Notes: a model not told the origin generated them from the sequence alone. A stretch of 64,000 nucleotides of DNA from Lederbergia graminis (GCF_042655485.1 NZ_JBHSMC010000004.1:4495-68494); one strand, 5' to 3'. Shown: positions 8,851-17,859, counted from the stretch's first letter. Translations and numbers: made by a program.

Positions 8851-8953
8851 TTCCTAACCTCCAACAATATTTTCATAAAAACTATATGGTATAACTCTAG
8901 CCGAATGTTGTCATTTTTTCAAGAACTTATTCGATTTTTAGATAATAGTAATG

Positions 8954-8999
8954 CAAAAAGGCTACTACTTCCACTAATTTCGTGTGGAAGTAGTAGCCT
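8954..8999 (-). terminator. Strong rho-independent terminator after glutamate dehydrogenase
   Basis: A 16-bp perfect stem (8959-8974 with 8984-8999) with a nine-base loop, followed on the minus strand by TTTTT. It sits 15 bases beyond the gene's stop codon. Confidence 0.92.
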
Positions 9000-9013
9000 A
9001 TAATTAGTTAAAA

Positions 9014-10258
9014 TTATACCCAGCCTCTAAATCTAGAAGCTTCCGCAACATTACGTAAACCTACCATATAGGCAGCTAGTCGCATATTCACTCGTCTACT
9101 TTCGGCAGTATTATAAACATTATCGAATGCTTCGACTAGTTTTTGACGTAATTTTTCATTTACCTCTTCTTCGCTCCAATAATAACCTTGGTTATTTTGC
9201 ACCCATTCAAAATAGGAAACTGTTACACCACCAGCACTAGCTAACACGTCTGGCACAATCAAAACTCCACGATCTGTTAAAATTCTTGTTGCTTCTTCTG
9301 TAGTTGGTCCATTAGCCGCCTCTACTACAATCGATGCTTTAATATTTGGGGCATTTTCAGCTGTAATTTGGTTAGAAACTGCAGCAGGTACAATAATATC
9401 ACAATCAAGTTCAAACAATTCTTTGTTCGAGATTGTATTCTCAAATAAAGTTGTTACAGTACCAAAGCTATCACGACGATCTAGTAAATAATCAATATCA
9501 AGGCCGTCTGGATCATGAAGTGCACCATATGCATCTGATATACCTACAATTTTGGCGCCAGCATCACTTAGAAATTTGGATAGAAAACTACCTGCATTTC
9601 CAAAACCTTGAATTACTATACGAGCATCCTTTAAGTCAATTCCACGTTTTTTTGCAGCTTCTTCAATACAAATAGTTACACCTTGTGCAGTTGCTTTTTC
9701 TCTACCTTGTGAACCACCAAGCACAATTGGTTTTCCAGTAATAAAACCAGGTGAATCGTTTTCACGAATTCGACTATACTCATCCATCATCCAAGCCATA
9801 ATTTGTGAGTTTGTATACACATCAGGGGCAGGTATATCCTTTGTCGGGCCAACAACCTGACTAATGGCACGCACATAACCACGGCTTAAGCGTTCAATTT
9901 CTCCCATTGACATTGTTCGTGGATCACAGATAATTCCGCCTTTTCCACCACCATATGGAAGATTTACAATTCCGCACTTAATACTCATCCACATGGACAT
10001 TGCTTTTACTTCTTCCTCATCTACATCGGGATGGAAGCGTACACCACCTTTTGTCGGGCCAACCGAGTCATTGTGTTGTGCACGAAAACCTGTGTACACA
10101 TTAACAGATCCATCATCCATCCGCACTGGAATTCTCACTGTTAACATTCTCATTGGTTCTTTTAGTAATTCATACATTTCTTCACCAAAACCAAGCTTAT
10201 AAAGGCCTTCCTTAATTACTTCTTGTGTTGATGTAAATAAGTTTAGATTTTCTGCCAT
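9014..10258 (-). CDS. gudB: NAD-dependent glutamate dehydrogenase (RocG/GudB type)
   Basis: A 414-residue hexameric-type enzyme converting glutamate to 2-oxoglutarate and ammonia. Key marks are the substrate loop PYGGGKGGIICDPR with its catalytic lysine, the motif GPTKDIPAPDVYTN, the nucleotide loop IQGFGNAGSF and the C-terminal SRFRGWV. A longer frame exists upstream to 10315, but AAAGAGGCG about ten bases before the ATG at 10258 favours MAENLNLF as the start, in line with the RocG length. Whether it is the inducible (RocG) or constitutive (GudB) paralogue cannot be decided. Confidence 0.93.
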   Translation of the reverse strand: MAENLNLFTSTQEVIKEGLYKLGFGEEMYELLKEPMRMLTVRIPVRMDDGSVNVYTGFRAQHNDSVGPTKGGVRFHPDVDEEEVKAMSMWMSIKCGIVNLPYGGGKGGIICDPRTMSMGEIERLSRGYVRAISQVVGPTKDIPAPDVYTNSQIMAWMMDEYSRIRENDSPGFITGKPIVLGGSQGREKATAQGVTICIEEAAKKRGIDLKDARIVIQGFGNAGSFLSKFLSDAGAKIVGISDAYGALHDPDGLDIDYLLDRRDSFGTVTTLFENTISNKELFELDCDIIVPAAVSNQITAENAPNIKASIVVEAANGPTTEEATRILTDRGVLIVPDVLASAGGVTVSYFEWVQNNQGYYWSEEEVNEKLRQKLVEAFDNVYNTAESRRVNMRLAAYMVGLRNVAEASRFRGWV

Positions 10259-10391
10259 CGTATTATTTCGCCTCTTTATTGTGTAATCAGATTCATTATA
10301 GCATTTTGCATGCACTTTTTTAATACATATACCTGCGCAAATCTAATTATTCTAATTAAGATACATTTGGTGGTCCTTAACCTTATAATAA

Positions 10392-10436
10392 CAAAAAAGG
10401 ATGCCTCCGTAATAGAGATATCCTCTTTTATTTTTT
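10392..10436 (-). terminator. Terminator after the S1-domain gene
   Basis: On the minus strand AGGAT ... ATCCT close a stem-loop with an inner CTC/GAG pairing and six T residues follow. It lies immediately downstream of the stop codon at 10439. The stem is imperfect. Confidence 0.6.
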
Positions 10437-10438
10437 AT

Positions 10439-10834
10439 TTATTTATTTTTTATTAATTCACTGCTCTCGGATTGATTAATCCATTCTTGTAACTTGTCTT
10501 TTAACGTGTTAAATCCTTCATTATTTACTTCTTCTAATTTAACAGCAGTTTGACGACGTGGTTTTTTCGCTGCTTCCTGTTGCTTAGGTGCTTCTTCCGT
10601 TGCACGAATAGAAAGGCTTATTTTACCATTTTCTTCATCTACAGTTAAAACTTTCACTTTTACTTCATCACCGACAGAAAGTACTTCATTTATATCTTTG
10701 ACAAAACCATGTTTAATCTCTGAAATATGAACTAATCCTTGAGTTTGTTCGTCTAATGCAACAAATGCACCGTATGGCTGTATTCCTGTAACTTTTCCTT
10801 CTAACACAGCGCCTGCTTCATAATTTGTAGTCAT
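10439..10834 (-). CDS. yugI: S1 RNA-binding domain protein, general stress protein 13 homologue
   Basis: A 131-residue cytoplasmic protein with one N-terminal S1/OB fold (about residues 7-77: GAVLEGKVTGIQPYGAFVAL through GKISLSIRAT) and a basic, glutamine-rich tail. S1 domains bind single-stranded RNA; the B. subtilis homologue YugI is a ribosome-associated general stress protein. Length matches that protein (about 130 residues). It is monocistronic, in the same neighbourhood (pgi, yugF, patB) as in B. subtilis. Confidence 0.88.
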   Translation of the reverse strand: MTTNYEAGAVLEGKVTGIQPYGAFVALDEQTQGLVHISEIKHGFVKDINEVLSVGDEVKVKVLTVDEENGKISLSIRATEEAPKQQEAAKKPRRQTAVKLEEVNNEGFNTLKDKLQEWINQSESSELIKNK

Positions 10835-11012
10835 GGTAACACTCCTAATTTAAATTGAATTTACTCCTAAATATACGCAATTATAAATTTTAACATAGAG
10901 AAATGATTGATTCCACCTATTTCTACTATCTAATTTTCCCTTATAAATAATTATCAAACCATTTATGTAGTTTCTTTGTAATTAGGGTAAGATATCTATA
11001 GGAGGTGAAGGT

Positions 11013-11843
11013 ATGCCAGTAACCGTTTCTTCACAATATTTACGAGTAAATAACATCGATATTTATTACGAAGAATATGCAAGTGCTAATTCAAAGGAAA
11101 CGATTGTATTATTACATGGATTTTTATCTTCATCGTTCAGCTTTCGCAAACTCGGGCAATTATTATCAAATCATTTCCACGTGATTTCTGTAGACCTTCC
11201 ACCTTTTGGTAAAAGTGGTAAGAGCACAAAATTTCATTACTCATATAAAAATATAGCGACAACCGTTCTACAGTTACTACAACAATTAAAAATTTATGAG
11301 TACTATTTGGTTGGTCATTCCATGGGCGGGCAAATTGTATTGAACATGATATTACAGAGACCAAACCAAATAAAGAAAGCCGTGTTATTAAGTAGCTCAG
11401 GTTATATGAAAAGACTTAAAACCTCTTATATTCTTTTATCGTATATTCCGCTATTCGATAAATATATTAAACATCATTTAAATAAAACAGGTGTACTCGG
11501 TAACCTACATCAGGTTGTTTATGATAAAAAAATGATTGATGATGTTATGATTAATGGGTATGCTGAACCTTTTTTGGATAATCGCATTTTCAAATCACTT
11601 TGTAAAATGATTCGCAATCGTGAAGGTGATTTATCTAGTGAACAACTACAGACAATATCAACTCCATGTTTACTAATATGGGGAGAATTCGATAAAATTG
11701 TTCCTATAAAAGTTGGAAAACGACTTGTGAATGACTTGCAAAATGCCCAACTAGTAATATTCAAAAATATTGGCCATTTAGTTCCAGAAGAAACGCCTAT
11801 GCGTACATATGATGAAATTAAAAAGTTCATACTACCAATATGA
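11013..11843 (+). CDS. yugF: Alpha/beta-hydrolase, YugF family
   Basis: A 276-residue alpha/beta-hydrolase. The oxyanion region is VLLHGFLSSSFSFRKL (32-47), the nucleophile elbow is GHSMGGQ with Ser103, the acid is probably the Asp of LLIWGEFDKIVP and the base the His of NIGHLVPEETP near residue 254. An AGGAGGTG ribosome binding site precedes the ATG. It is followed 78 bases later by patB on the same strand, as in the B. subtilis yugF-patB region. The substrate is not known; a small ester is a reasonable guess. Confidence 0.85.
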   Translation: MPVTVSSQYLRVNNIDIYYEEYASANSKETIVLLHGFLSSSFSFRKLGQLLSNHFHVISVDLPPFGKSGKSTKFHYSYKNIATTVLQLLQQLKIYEYYLVGHSMGGQIVLNMILQRPNQIKKAVLLSSSGYMKRLKTSYILLSYIPLFDKYIKHHLNKTGVLGNLHQVVYDKKMIDDVMINGYAEPFLDNRIFKSLCKMIRNREGDLSSEQLQTISTPCLLIWGEFDKIVPIKVGKRLVNDLQNAQLVIFKNIGHLVPEETPMRTYDEIKKFILPI

Positions 11844-11921
11844 TGCTTTTCACTGTAAATATAGCTAAAATGAACATATTATTAAAATAAAGATTTTTCA
11901 CAACATAGGGGGAAGAACGGC

Positions 11922-13088
11922 ATGAGACATTTAGAAACATTTATTGACCGCAAAAATACAGCTTCATTAAAATGGGATGCTTTGGAAAAATATTATGGTG
12001 ATAGTGATTTATTACCTATGTGGGTGGCTGATATGGATTTTCAACCTCCCGAAGAAGTTATTAATATATTGAGGAAGCAAGTTGAGCACGGTATTTTTGG
12101 ATATACCATTTCTAGTGAACAAACAAACAATGCGATTATTAATTGGACAAGTAAACGTCATAATTGGAAAATTAACTCCGAATGGATTTTATTTTCACAA
12201 GGTGTAGTTCCTGCTATCGGTTTAGCTATTGAAGCATTTACAGAAATAGGAGATAAAGTTATGCTTCAATCCCCTGTTTATACTCCTTTCTTTCAGATGA
12301 TAAATAACAATAACCGTGAAGTTGTAAACTCACCATTAGTATTGAAGAATGGACATTATGAAATCGACTTTGTGGACTTTGAAGAGAAGTTAAAATCTGG
12401 GGTTAAATTATTTTTATTATGTAGTCCTCATAATCCTGGTGGGCGTGTTTGGACATTAGAAGAACTTACTCAAATTGCTGAGCTATGTAAGAAATATAAT
12501 GTACTAATTGCAGCTGATGAGATTCATGCAGATCTTGCTTTACCACCACACAACCATATACCAATTGCGTCTTTAGATAATTCTTATACTGATTTTATCG
12601 TAACATTTATGGCTCCTAGTAAAACATTCAATTTAGCAGGGTTACAGGCCGCTTTTATTGTTGCTCCAAATAAATCTTTACGTAATAAGATTGTAGCTGT
12701 GCAACAAAAACAAGGGTTAACTTCCTTAAACACATTTGGAATACTAGGAATGCAAGCAGCTTATGAACACGGTGAAGAATGGTTAGATAATACCCTTGCA
12801 TACATACAAGCAAATATTGAGTTAATAAAAAAAGAAATTAAAAATAGTTTACCTACTCTTGAAGTAATTGATCCTGAAGGAACATACCTTGTATGGATTG
12901 ATTGTCGTAAAACTGGATTAACCGATCAAGAAATCCGGAAACGATTATTAGAAAAAGGTAAATTAGCTGTCAACTTTGGTAATGCTTATGGTCCAGGCGG
13001 AGAAGGCTTTTTTCGCATCAACACCGCATGTCACCGCTCCATCATAGAAGAAGGTCTACAACGACTAAAAATAGCTTTTACTGAATAA
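11922..13088 (+). CDS. patB: PLP-dependent cystathionine beta-lyase / aminotransferase, MalY-PatB family
   Basis: A 388-residue fold-type I PLP enzyme that should cleave C-S bonds of cystathionine or cysteine. The N-terminus (RKNTASLKWD ... LPMWVADMDFQPP) is the MalY/PatB signature. PLP contacts include CSPHNPGGRVW (167-177) and AADEIHADL, and the Schiff-base lysine is Lys234 in MAPSKTFNLAG. The start has a GGGGGAAG ribosome binding site. Its last codons ACT GAA TAA lie within the 9-bp repeat that borders the repeat element immediately downstream. Confidence 0.92.
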   Translation: MRHLETFIDRKNTASLKWDALEKYYGDSDLLPMWVADMDFQPPEEVINILRKQVEHGIFGYTISSEQTNNAIINWTSKRHNWKINSEWILFSQGVVPAIGLAIEAFTEIGDKVMLQSPVYTPFFQMINNNNREVVNSPLVLKNGHYEIDFVDFEEKLKSGVKLFLLCSPHNPGGRVWTLEELTQIAELCKKYNVLIAADEIHADLALPPHNHIPIASLDNSYTDFIVTFMAPSKTFNLAGLQAAFIVAPNKSLRNKIVAVQQKQGLTSLNTFGILGMQAAYEHGEEWLDNTLAYIQANIELIKKEIKNSLPTLEVIDPEGTYLVWIDCRKTGLTDQEIRKRLLEKGKLAVNFGNAYGPGGEGFFRINTACHRSIIEEGLQRLKIAFTE

Positions 13089-13276
13089 GCTCTGTTAAAC
13101 TCTGTTGTTGATTTTCGCTTCTGTACACTCGCTTTCCGCGGGCACGGCCTCAGCTAACTTGGCAAAGAAAACCGCTTTGCCAAGTGGATCTTCGGCTCGT
13201 GCTGTTCCCGCAGGAGTCTCGTGTACATCCGCTACAATCAACTAAGTTGTTAACAACAATGAACTTTAACAGAGCC
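13089..13276. mobile_element. MITE-like inverted-repeat element, copy A1
   Basis: A GC-rich 188-bp element. Its ends GCTCTGTTAAA (13089-13099) and TTTAACAGAGC (13265-13275) are perfect inverted repeats. Inner dyads are GTTGATT/AATCAAC, TGTACAC/GTGTACA and a central hairpin CTTGGCAAAG/CTTTGCCAAG. ACTGAATAA flanks it on both sides (13080-13088 and 13277-13285), consistent with a target duplication of 5-9 bp that includes the patB stop codon. A second copy is at 52286-52463. It has no ORF, so transposition would need an enzyme supplied in trans. Confidence 0.75.
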
Positions 13277-13354
13277 ACTGAATAAAAAGAAATCCATTTG
13301 TGTAGCTTCATTAAAGAAGTAATGAATAAAGTAAGTAGTTGCTACACCAAATAC

Positions 13355-13400
13355 AAAGACGACTTAAAAATTACATTTGTAAATTTTCAAGTCGTCTTTC
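13355..13400. terminator. Bidirectional terminator between patB and sodC
   Basis: AAAGACGACTTAAAAATT pairs with the complementary arm around 13382-13398 (AATTTTCAAGTCGTCTTT) with short T-runs on both strands. It serves the convergent patB (+) and sodC (-) genes; element A1 lies between patB and this terminator. Confidence 0.75.
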
Positions 13401-13430
13401 TATTTATAGTTTAATTCCAGTTTTGTTTAT

Positions 13431-13970
13431 TTATTTTTCTGCATCTGCTGGTTGGCGGTCTTTTGTAATTTCACCACATGCTATTCTATCACCAGCATCT
13501 CCAGCTGGTTGTGACATACCATCATCTGCTCCAGAATGGATGACAATGGATGTTCCTTCCTTTGTATAAAGAGAGTCCTTCCCTTCTTCAAATGAAACGC
13601 TAGGAGCAATTAAATCAAGTTTTACACTACCGTCGTCCTCTACGATTATATTAGGAAGATCGCCAGCATGTGCACCTTTTGGATTAAGTAGACCATGTTC
13701 TTTGTCCTTCTCCGGGTTAAAATGTTCTCCAGCTGATAGAAAATCCGGAGGCGTACAAGAACCTACTTCATGAATATGGATAGCATGTACTCCGGGTGGT
13801 AAACCTTTTAATTCTCCAGAGATTTTTACCCCTTCTGTTTGTTCCTCCATTGTAATTTTTCCTAATGAATCACCATCACTATTTTTTACATCAACTTCAA
13901 TTTTTTTCGGAAGCTGAGTAGAACAAGCAGTTAAGAAAAGACAAAATATAACTAATATATATTTCCGCAC
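13431..13970 (-). CDS. sodC: Superoxide dismutase [Cu-Zn] lipoprotein
   Basis: A 179-residue extracytoplasmic lipoprotein; the signal peptide ends at lipobox LTAC. The Cu/Zn SOD fold is clear: HAIHIHEVGSC supplies two copper histidines, GEHFNP the bridging histidine, EHGLLNPKGAHAGDLPNI the zinc His/Asp set, IVIHSGADD the fourth copper histidine and GDRIACG the active-site arginine and disulfide cysteine. The full ligand set looks present, so it may be an active dismutase. The frame opens further upstream, but GGGGG seven bases before the GTG at 13970 marks the start. It is the homologue of B. subtilis YojM. Confidence 0.9.
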   Translation of the reverse strand: MRKYILVIFCLFLTACSTQLPKKIEVDVKNSDGDSLGKITMEEQTEGVKISGELKGLPPGVHAIHIHEVGSCTPPDFLSAGEHFNPEKDKEHGLLNPKGAHAGDLPNIIVEDDGSVKLDLIAPSVSFEEGKDSLYTKEGTSIVIHSGADDGMSQPAGDAGDRIACGEITKDRQPADAEK

Positions 13971-14047
13971 ATTGAAACCCCCAATTAATAAGCTATATTT
14001 TGTCATTATAACCATCCAAAAAATAATTTATCCTAATAAAAAGAGAA

Positions 14048-14075
14048 TAAAAAAAAGCATCTTATTGATGCTCTT
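14048..14075 (-). terminator. Terminator overlapping the end of the small membrane gene
   Basis: GCATC (14057-14061) pairs with GATGC (14067-14071), extended by flanking A/T pairs, and a run of T follows on the minus strand. The stem includes the last codons and stop of the upstream gene. Confidence 0.7.
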
Positions 14076-14289
14076 TTTGACGTTCACGGTTTATCCGCTC
14101 TTCTAATTCTTTCGTTTTTAACTCTTGTTTTTTCGAAATTCTTTTGAATAATATAAGTGTGACTATAGCTCCAATAACAAAAAATGCCATTGTAATAAAT
14201 GCGGGAATATATTCAGATTTATCTTCCGGAAAATATAGAAAAGGCATATTGATTAAAAATGCATCCATAATTGATAACAAGGATTTCAT
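14062..14289 (-). CDS. Small single-pass membrane protein of unknown function
   Basis: A 75-residue protein with a hydrophobic N-terminal stretch, one clear transmembrane helix (about 30-48, AFITMAFFVIGAIVTLILF) and a charged, probably coiled-coil C-terminus (KRISKKQELKTKELEERINRERQ). A GGAAGG box touches the ATG at 14289, so the true start may be the TTG three codons later. It is monocistronic with its own terminator. I do not recognise a named family. The helix plus coiled-coil layout resembles small membrane assembly or scaffold proteins, which is only a description. Confidence 0.6.
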   Translation of the reverse strand: MKSLLSIMDAFLINMPFLYFPEDKSEYIPAFITMAFFVIGAIVTLILFKRISKKQELKTKELEERINRERQKEHQ

Positions 14290-14396
14290 CCCTTCCGTCT
14301 ACATGTATAACATAATTATAACAAACGTTATGGATAAAATCCAAGCTGTCAAAAATATGAAACTCGACAATTATGTGAAAACAAATATTGCTACAC

Positions 14397-16214
14397 TCAT
14401 ATTATTTTAGATAACAAATTCCAAATAACTCTTGCTTCTTCTGGACTATCGGGTGTAATAACTTTATATCCCGGAAATGGCAGTGCTTCAGATTTATCAC
14501 GGATAAACTTGGAAACATATCCATTATCCATCATTGCCAGTTCATAAAGTTCCTGAGTCTCACCACTAAAAAAGTTTTGTTTACGACTAATGGCCCAGCG
14601 GAACCAACTAAAGAAAGCATTATCTGATTCTTGATAGTGTTCCATTAACTTATTGGCCTCATCATATCGCTTTAATCCTATTAGACAAGCAACTGTTGGA
14701 TAACGAACCCCTTGATGATCACCAGGATTCAATAGTAAAATTTGATTTAAATAGGTAAAAGCTTCATCAAACCTATCTTCATCAAATAGCCACATCCCAT
14801 ATTTAAACAACGCTCGTAAGTATGGACGGTTTGTAACGACTTGCCAAGGGACATCGGAGGATGTATCAAATAAAGCTTGTCCTTTGTTAATTGCTTTTTT
14901 AAACAAACTTCTGTCGTCCCGTTTCTCAGCATTCCATAACAGTACATCCACATTCTCTGAATCAAGTAAATGGGCAATTTCAATACAATTATCTTTTAAT
15001 CGTTGATCATCAGCAAAATATGCATCATACACATAAAATTGTGCTTTTTCTTCCTCATTTTTTGGTTCATATGGAACATTTATATATGCTTCTATATATC
15101 GTTTCATTTCATTCTCAGATGTAATCTCATGTTCTTTTAAATGCATATAAAGTTGCCAATTCGTAAATTCAGAGGGACGAGCATCTGTACCTACTTCAAA
15201 TGCCATACCTTTAAACTGGGAGTCATCTACATCCTCCCATTCTTCCTCAATGAATTGGGCAAAGTTTTTTTCATGTGCCGATGCATTCGTGGCTGATACT
15301 TGATAGTACTCACATATTCTTTTCTTCGTCCATTCTAAATCAAAGTACCCTTCTGTTAATCCATATTGTATGACTCCAGCAGCAAGCGATTCTGGCTTTT
15401 TTATATTATTTACAACATTATGTTTATGCATATATGCAATTAACATCGCCATTAATTCATCACTTTTAACTTCCATCTCAATCATGCCATTGTAAACAGC
15501 AAATAACACTTGCTGTTCTTTATCAGATATCTCTCTGTCTTCCAGTTTCTGCTTCACCCCGAAAATATAGTAAGCTTCCACTATCGAATTCAACCAAAAG
15601 TCTTCTATATCATGATAAGAATTTGCCAATTGTTTTATTTCACGCTCTACATGTGTAAAAGTATGATTCAAAGTTAGCACACCATTTAGTGGCATCCACT
15701 TCGTATCAGTAGGATCAACAGGTACAAAATGACTTAATACATAATCATTCTGATTAGCAGAAAAGCTTTCATTAATCGGTACAGTAAAGTTTCCTTCCAT
15801 TAACAAATCCTTAATGATCGCTTCTTCATTCTCAATTTTAATTACTTGACCAAATATACGAAGTGGCTTTTTCCATATTTTTAATGTTTCTTTTATTTCT
15901 GCTGATAAAGTACCAGATTGGATTTGCTTTACGAGAAATTCAATCCAAATATCCACTTTATATGTAAAGAAATAGGCGTCCCCTAGAATCGTACTTAATC
16001 GTTCATTATCATAACGTTCAGCTAAAGCTTCTTCCTTACCATCCAGCCATCGATATAGATCAACCATTTCCTTTTGTGTAGGATGTGCATGAAAAAACTG
16101 TTGTAAAACTCCATGCAACACTTCTACTGTTTCTATTGCTTTTTGTTTCGTAATACAACATTTTTTATACTTTTTACCACTGCCACAAGGACAAAGATCA
16201 TTACGACTTACCAT
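14397..16214 (-). CDS. SEC-C motif protein with TPR-like repeats, function unknown
   Basis: A 605-residue cytoplasmic protein that opens with a SEC-C zinc motif, NDLCPCGSGKKYKKCC (residues 5-20), as found at the C-terminus of SecA. The rest is acidic and alpha-helical; the C-terminal third (about 440-560) has helical-pair patterning like TPR repeats (FKYGMWLFDEDRFDEAFTYL, VACLIGLKRYDEANKLM). The start has an AAAGGAG box. It stands alone. SEC-C motifs mediate zinc-dependent binding to SecB or ribosomes in SecA; whether this protein does so is unknown. Confidence 0.75.
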   Translation of the reverse strand: MVSRNDLCPCGSGKKYKKCCITKQKAIETVEVLHGVLQQFFHAHPTQKEMVDLYRWLDGKEEALAERYDNERLSTILGDAYFFTYKVDIWIEFLVKQIQSGTLSAEIKETLKIWKKPLRIFGQVIKIENEEAIIKDLLMEGNFTVPINESFSANQNDYVLSHFVPVDPTDTKWMPLNGVLTLNHTFTHVEREIKQLANSYHDIEDFWLNSIVEAYYIFGVKQKLEDREISDKEQQVLFAVYNGMIEMEVKSDELMAMLIAYMHKHNVVNNIKKPESLAAGVIQYGLTEGYFDLEWTKKRICEYYQVSATNASAHEKNFAQFIEEEWEDVDDSQFKGMAFEVGTDARPSEFTNWQLYMHLKEHEITSENEMKRYIEAYINVPYEPKNEEEKAQFYVYDAYFADDQRLKDNCIEIAHLLDSENVDVLLWNAEKRDDRSLFKKAINKGQALFDTSSDVPWQVVTNRPYLRALFKYGMWLFDEDRFDEAFTYLNQILLLNPGDHQGVRYPTVACLIGLKRYDEANKLMEHYQESDNAFFSWFRWAISRKQNFFSGETQELYELAMMDNGYVSKFIRDKSEALPFPGYKVITPDSPEEARVIWNLLSKII

Positions 16215-16258
16215 ATAAAAAACTCCTTTTTGTTAACAACTGTTTAATGATTGGAGTC

Positions 16259-16687
16259 TCATCTTTCATCATCAAAAAGTGTTTTCTCCTCTTCGCGACT
16301 ATGAATTTCATTTACAGCGATAAGAGCATGAAATTTCATCATTACATCACTTGTTATTCCATGTTCCTGTATTAATTGTTGAATATCGCGTAAGAGTATT
16401 CTAAGTATTTCATGGTCTCTTGCTAATTCAATCACTGCTTCTTTCAGTTCTGGTTTTTCTTTCACCATTTCTTGATAAAAACCAGACTCTTCCGTATCTG
16501 CATGGGCAATAACACGTGTTTGCCAATATTCTATTAAATCATCTGCAGCCATTTTTGCCGCTTCGATTTCACCCTGTTTTAATAAAGTAACTAATTCATC
16601 TGTTTTTTGAATAGCTCCAGAACGAGCTCCTTCATGAATTGCGTGATGTGCGTGATGTTGTGCTAACGCTGGTCCATGCTTTGCCAA
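16259..16687 (-). CDS. Hemerythrin-like (HHE) domain protein
   Basis: A 142-residue four-helix protein with two HHE patterns: HGPALAQHHAHHAIHEGA and VIAHADTEESGFY, then LARDHEILRILL and ALIAVNEIHSREEEKTLF. These supply a di-iron site for O2, NO or iron handling. The open frame runs into moaA, but GGGGAGG seven bases before the TTG at 16687 sets the start, 20 bases after the moaA stop. It ends the nitrate-respiration gene run, where a role in nitric-oxide or oxygen handling is plausible by context. Confidence 0.82.
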   Translation of the reverse strand: MAKHGPALAQHHAHHAIHEGARSGAIQKTDELVTLLKQGEIEAAKMAADDLIEYWQTRVIAHADTEESGFYQEMVKEKPELKEAVIELARDHEILRILLRDIQQLIQEHGITSDVMMKFHALIAVNEIHSREEEKTLFDDER

Positions 16688-16706
16688 ATTACTTCCTCCC
16701 CAATAC

Positions 16707-17729
16707 TTAGCCACCAATATAAGACATATTGATTTTTTTATATTTTTTAGCCGTTTCTTCTGTTCTCTCATCGGAATAACGGTCTTGGCGTTTCTCCCAA
16801 ACATCAATTATAGTTTGTTCTAGCTCCTCGTCTGATAACTCACTTCGTACTAGAGAACGCAAGTCAACACCATTGCCTGCGAACAGACAAGTATATAGCT
16901 TTCCATCTGATGATAACCGTGCCCTAGTACAGGAGGAACAAAATGATTCGGATACAGACGTAATAAAACCTACTTGTGTTTCAGTATCATTATATTGGTA
17001 TCTCTTTGCAACTTCTCCAAAATAATCTTTTTCCACTTCATCTATGTTAAATTCCTTAGAAAGGAGTTGAATAATTTCTTTTTTCGTGATTACCTTCTTA
17101 AAACTCCAAGCATTGTCATTACCAACATCCATAAATTCTATAAATCTTAATTCTAGTCCATTCTCCTTACAATACTTCGCCATCGGGACAATTTGATGTT
17201 CATTTAATCCCTTTTGTACAACCATATTAATTTTTACACGAAAGCCCAATTCCTTCGCAAATTGAATTCGTTCCAAAATTAAATTTGAAGAAATTCCACG
17301 CCCATTAATTTCTCCAAATAATTTAGGGTCAAGTGCATCTAAGCTAATATTAATTCGTTTTAAACCTGCATCTTTTAGCCGCTCTCCGTAAACATTTAGA
17401 AGAACTCCATTTGTTGTTAATCCGATATCTTCAATTCCATCAATAACGTATAGTCGCTTAATTAATTCGTCGATATTTCGTCTCATAAGTGGTTCTCCAC
17501 CCGTTAAACGAATCTTCTTCACTCCTAATTTCGCAAATATATTGGCTAATCGTTCAATTTCTTCAAACGATAGTAATTCACTTTTCGGTAGGAATGCGTA
17601 GTCGTCTCCAAATATTTCTTTTGGCATACAATAGGAACACCGAAAATTACAACGATCGGTGACGGAAATCCTTAAATCTCGCATTGGTCTATTCAATTGA
17701 TCACGTATCGTTTGAACCGTCATCATCAT
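16707..17729 (-). CDS. moaA: GTP 3',8-cyclase, molybdenum cofactor synthesis
   Basis: A 340-residue radical SAM enzyme that converts GTP to the cyclic intermediate of molybdopterin. The radical SAM cluster motif CNFRCSYC is at residues 27-34, followed by IRLTGGEPLMR. The C-terminal second Fe-S site is CSSCTRARLSSDGKLYTC. Three tandem ATG codons open the gene; AAGAAG spacing favours the second or third. It lies with moeA and the nitrate reductase genes whose product needs the cofactor. A short stem-bearing sequence precedes it. Confidence 0.95.
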   Translation of the reverse strand: MMMTVQTIRDQLNRPMRDLRISVTDRCNFRCSYCMPKEIFGDDYAFLPKSELLSFEEIERLANIFAKLGVKKIRLTGGEPLMRRNIDELIKRLYVIDGIEDIGLTTNGVLLNVYGERLKDAGLKRINISLDALDPKLFGEINGRGISSNLILERIQFAKELGFRVKINMVVQKGLNEHQIVPMAKYCKENGLELRFIEFMDVGNDNAWSFKKVITKKEIIQLLSKEFNIDEVEKDYFGEVAKRYQYNDTETQVGFITSVSESFCSSCTRARLSSDGKLYTCLFAGNGVDLRSLVRSELSDEELEQTIIDVWEKRQDRYSDERTEETAKKYKKINMSYIGG

Positions 17730-17751
17730 TCACTTCTTTCTGTAGACTAAT

Positions 17752-17823
17752 GTGATTTTCACTATGCCCCTCAGGTTGTGGCGCCTTTAACTTGCAAGGT
17801 GCTCCCCCTTCCGCTCCAATCAC
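17752..17823. repeat. 72-bp GC-rich sequence with GTGATT/AATCAC ends upstream of moaA
   Basis: GTGATT at 17752 and AATCAC at 17818-17823 are inverted. On the minus strand it begins GTGATTGGAGCGGAAGG, like the 5' end of the repeat elements at 31250 and 31654 (GTTGATTGGAGCGGCAGG). The interior (GGCGCC, CTTGCAAG) does not keep the conserved core. It may be a decayed copy, or a leader of moaA that only looks similar. Confidence 0.3.
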
Positions 17824-17859
17824 TTTAGTTATATATTAAATCTTGAACTTAAAAACTAG

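Noticed and set aside
17735..17830. Molybdenum-cofactor riboswitch before moaA
   Set aside because: I could not match the consensus helices; only a weak inverted repeat is present, so it is listed as a repeat instead.
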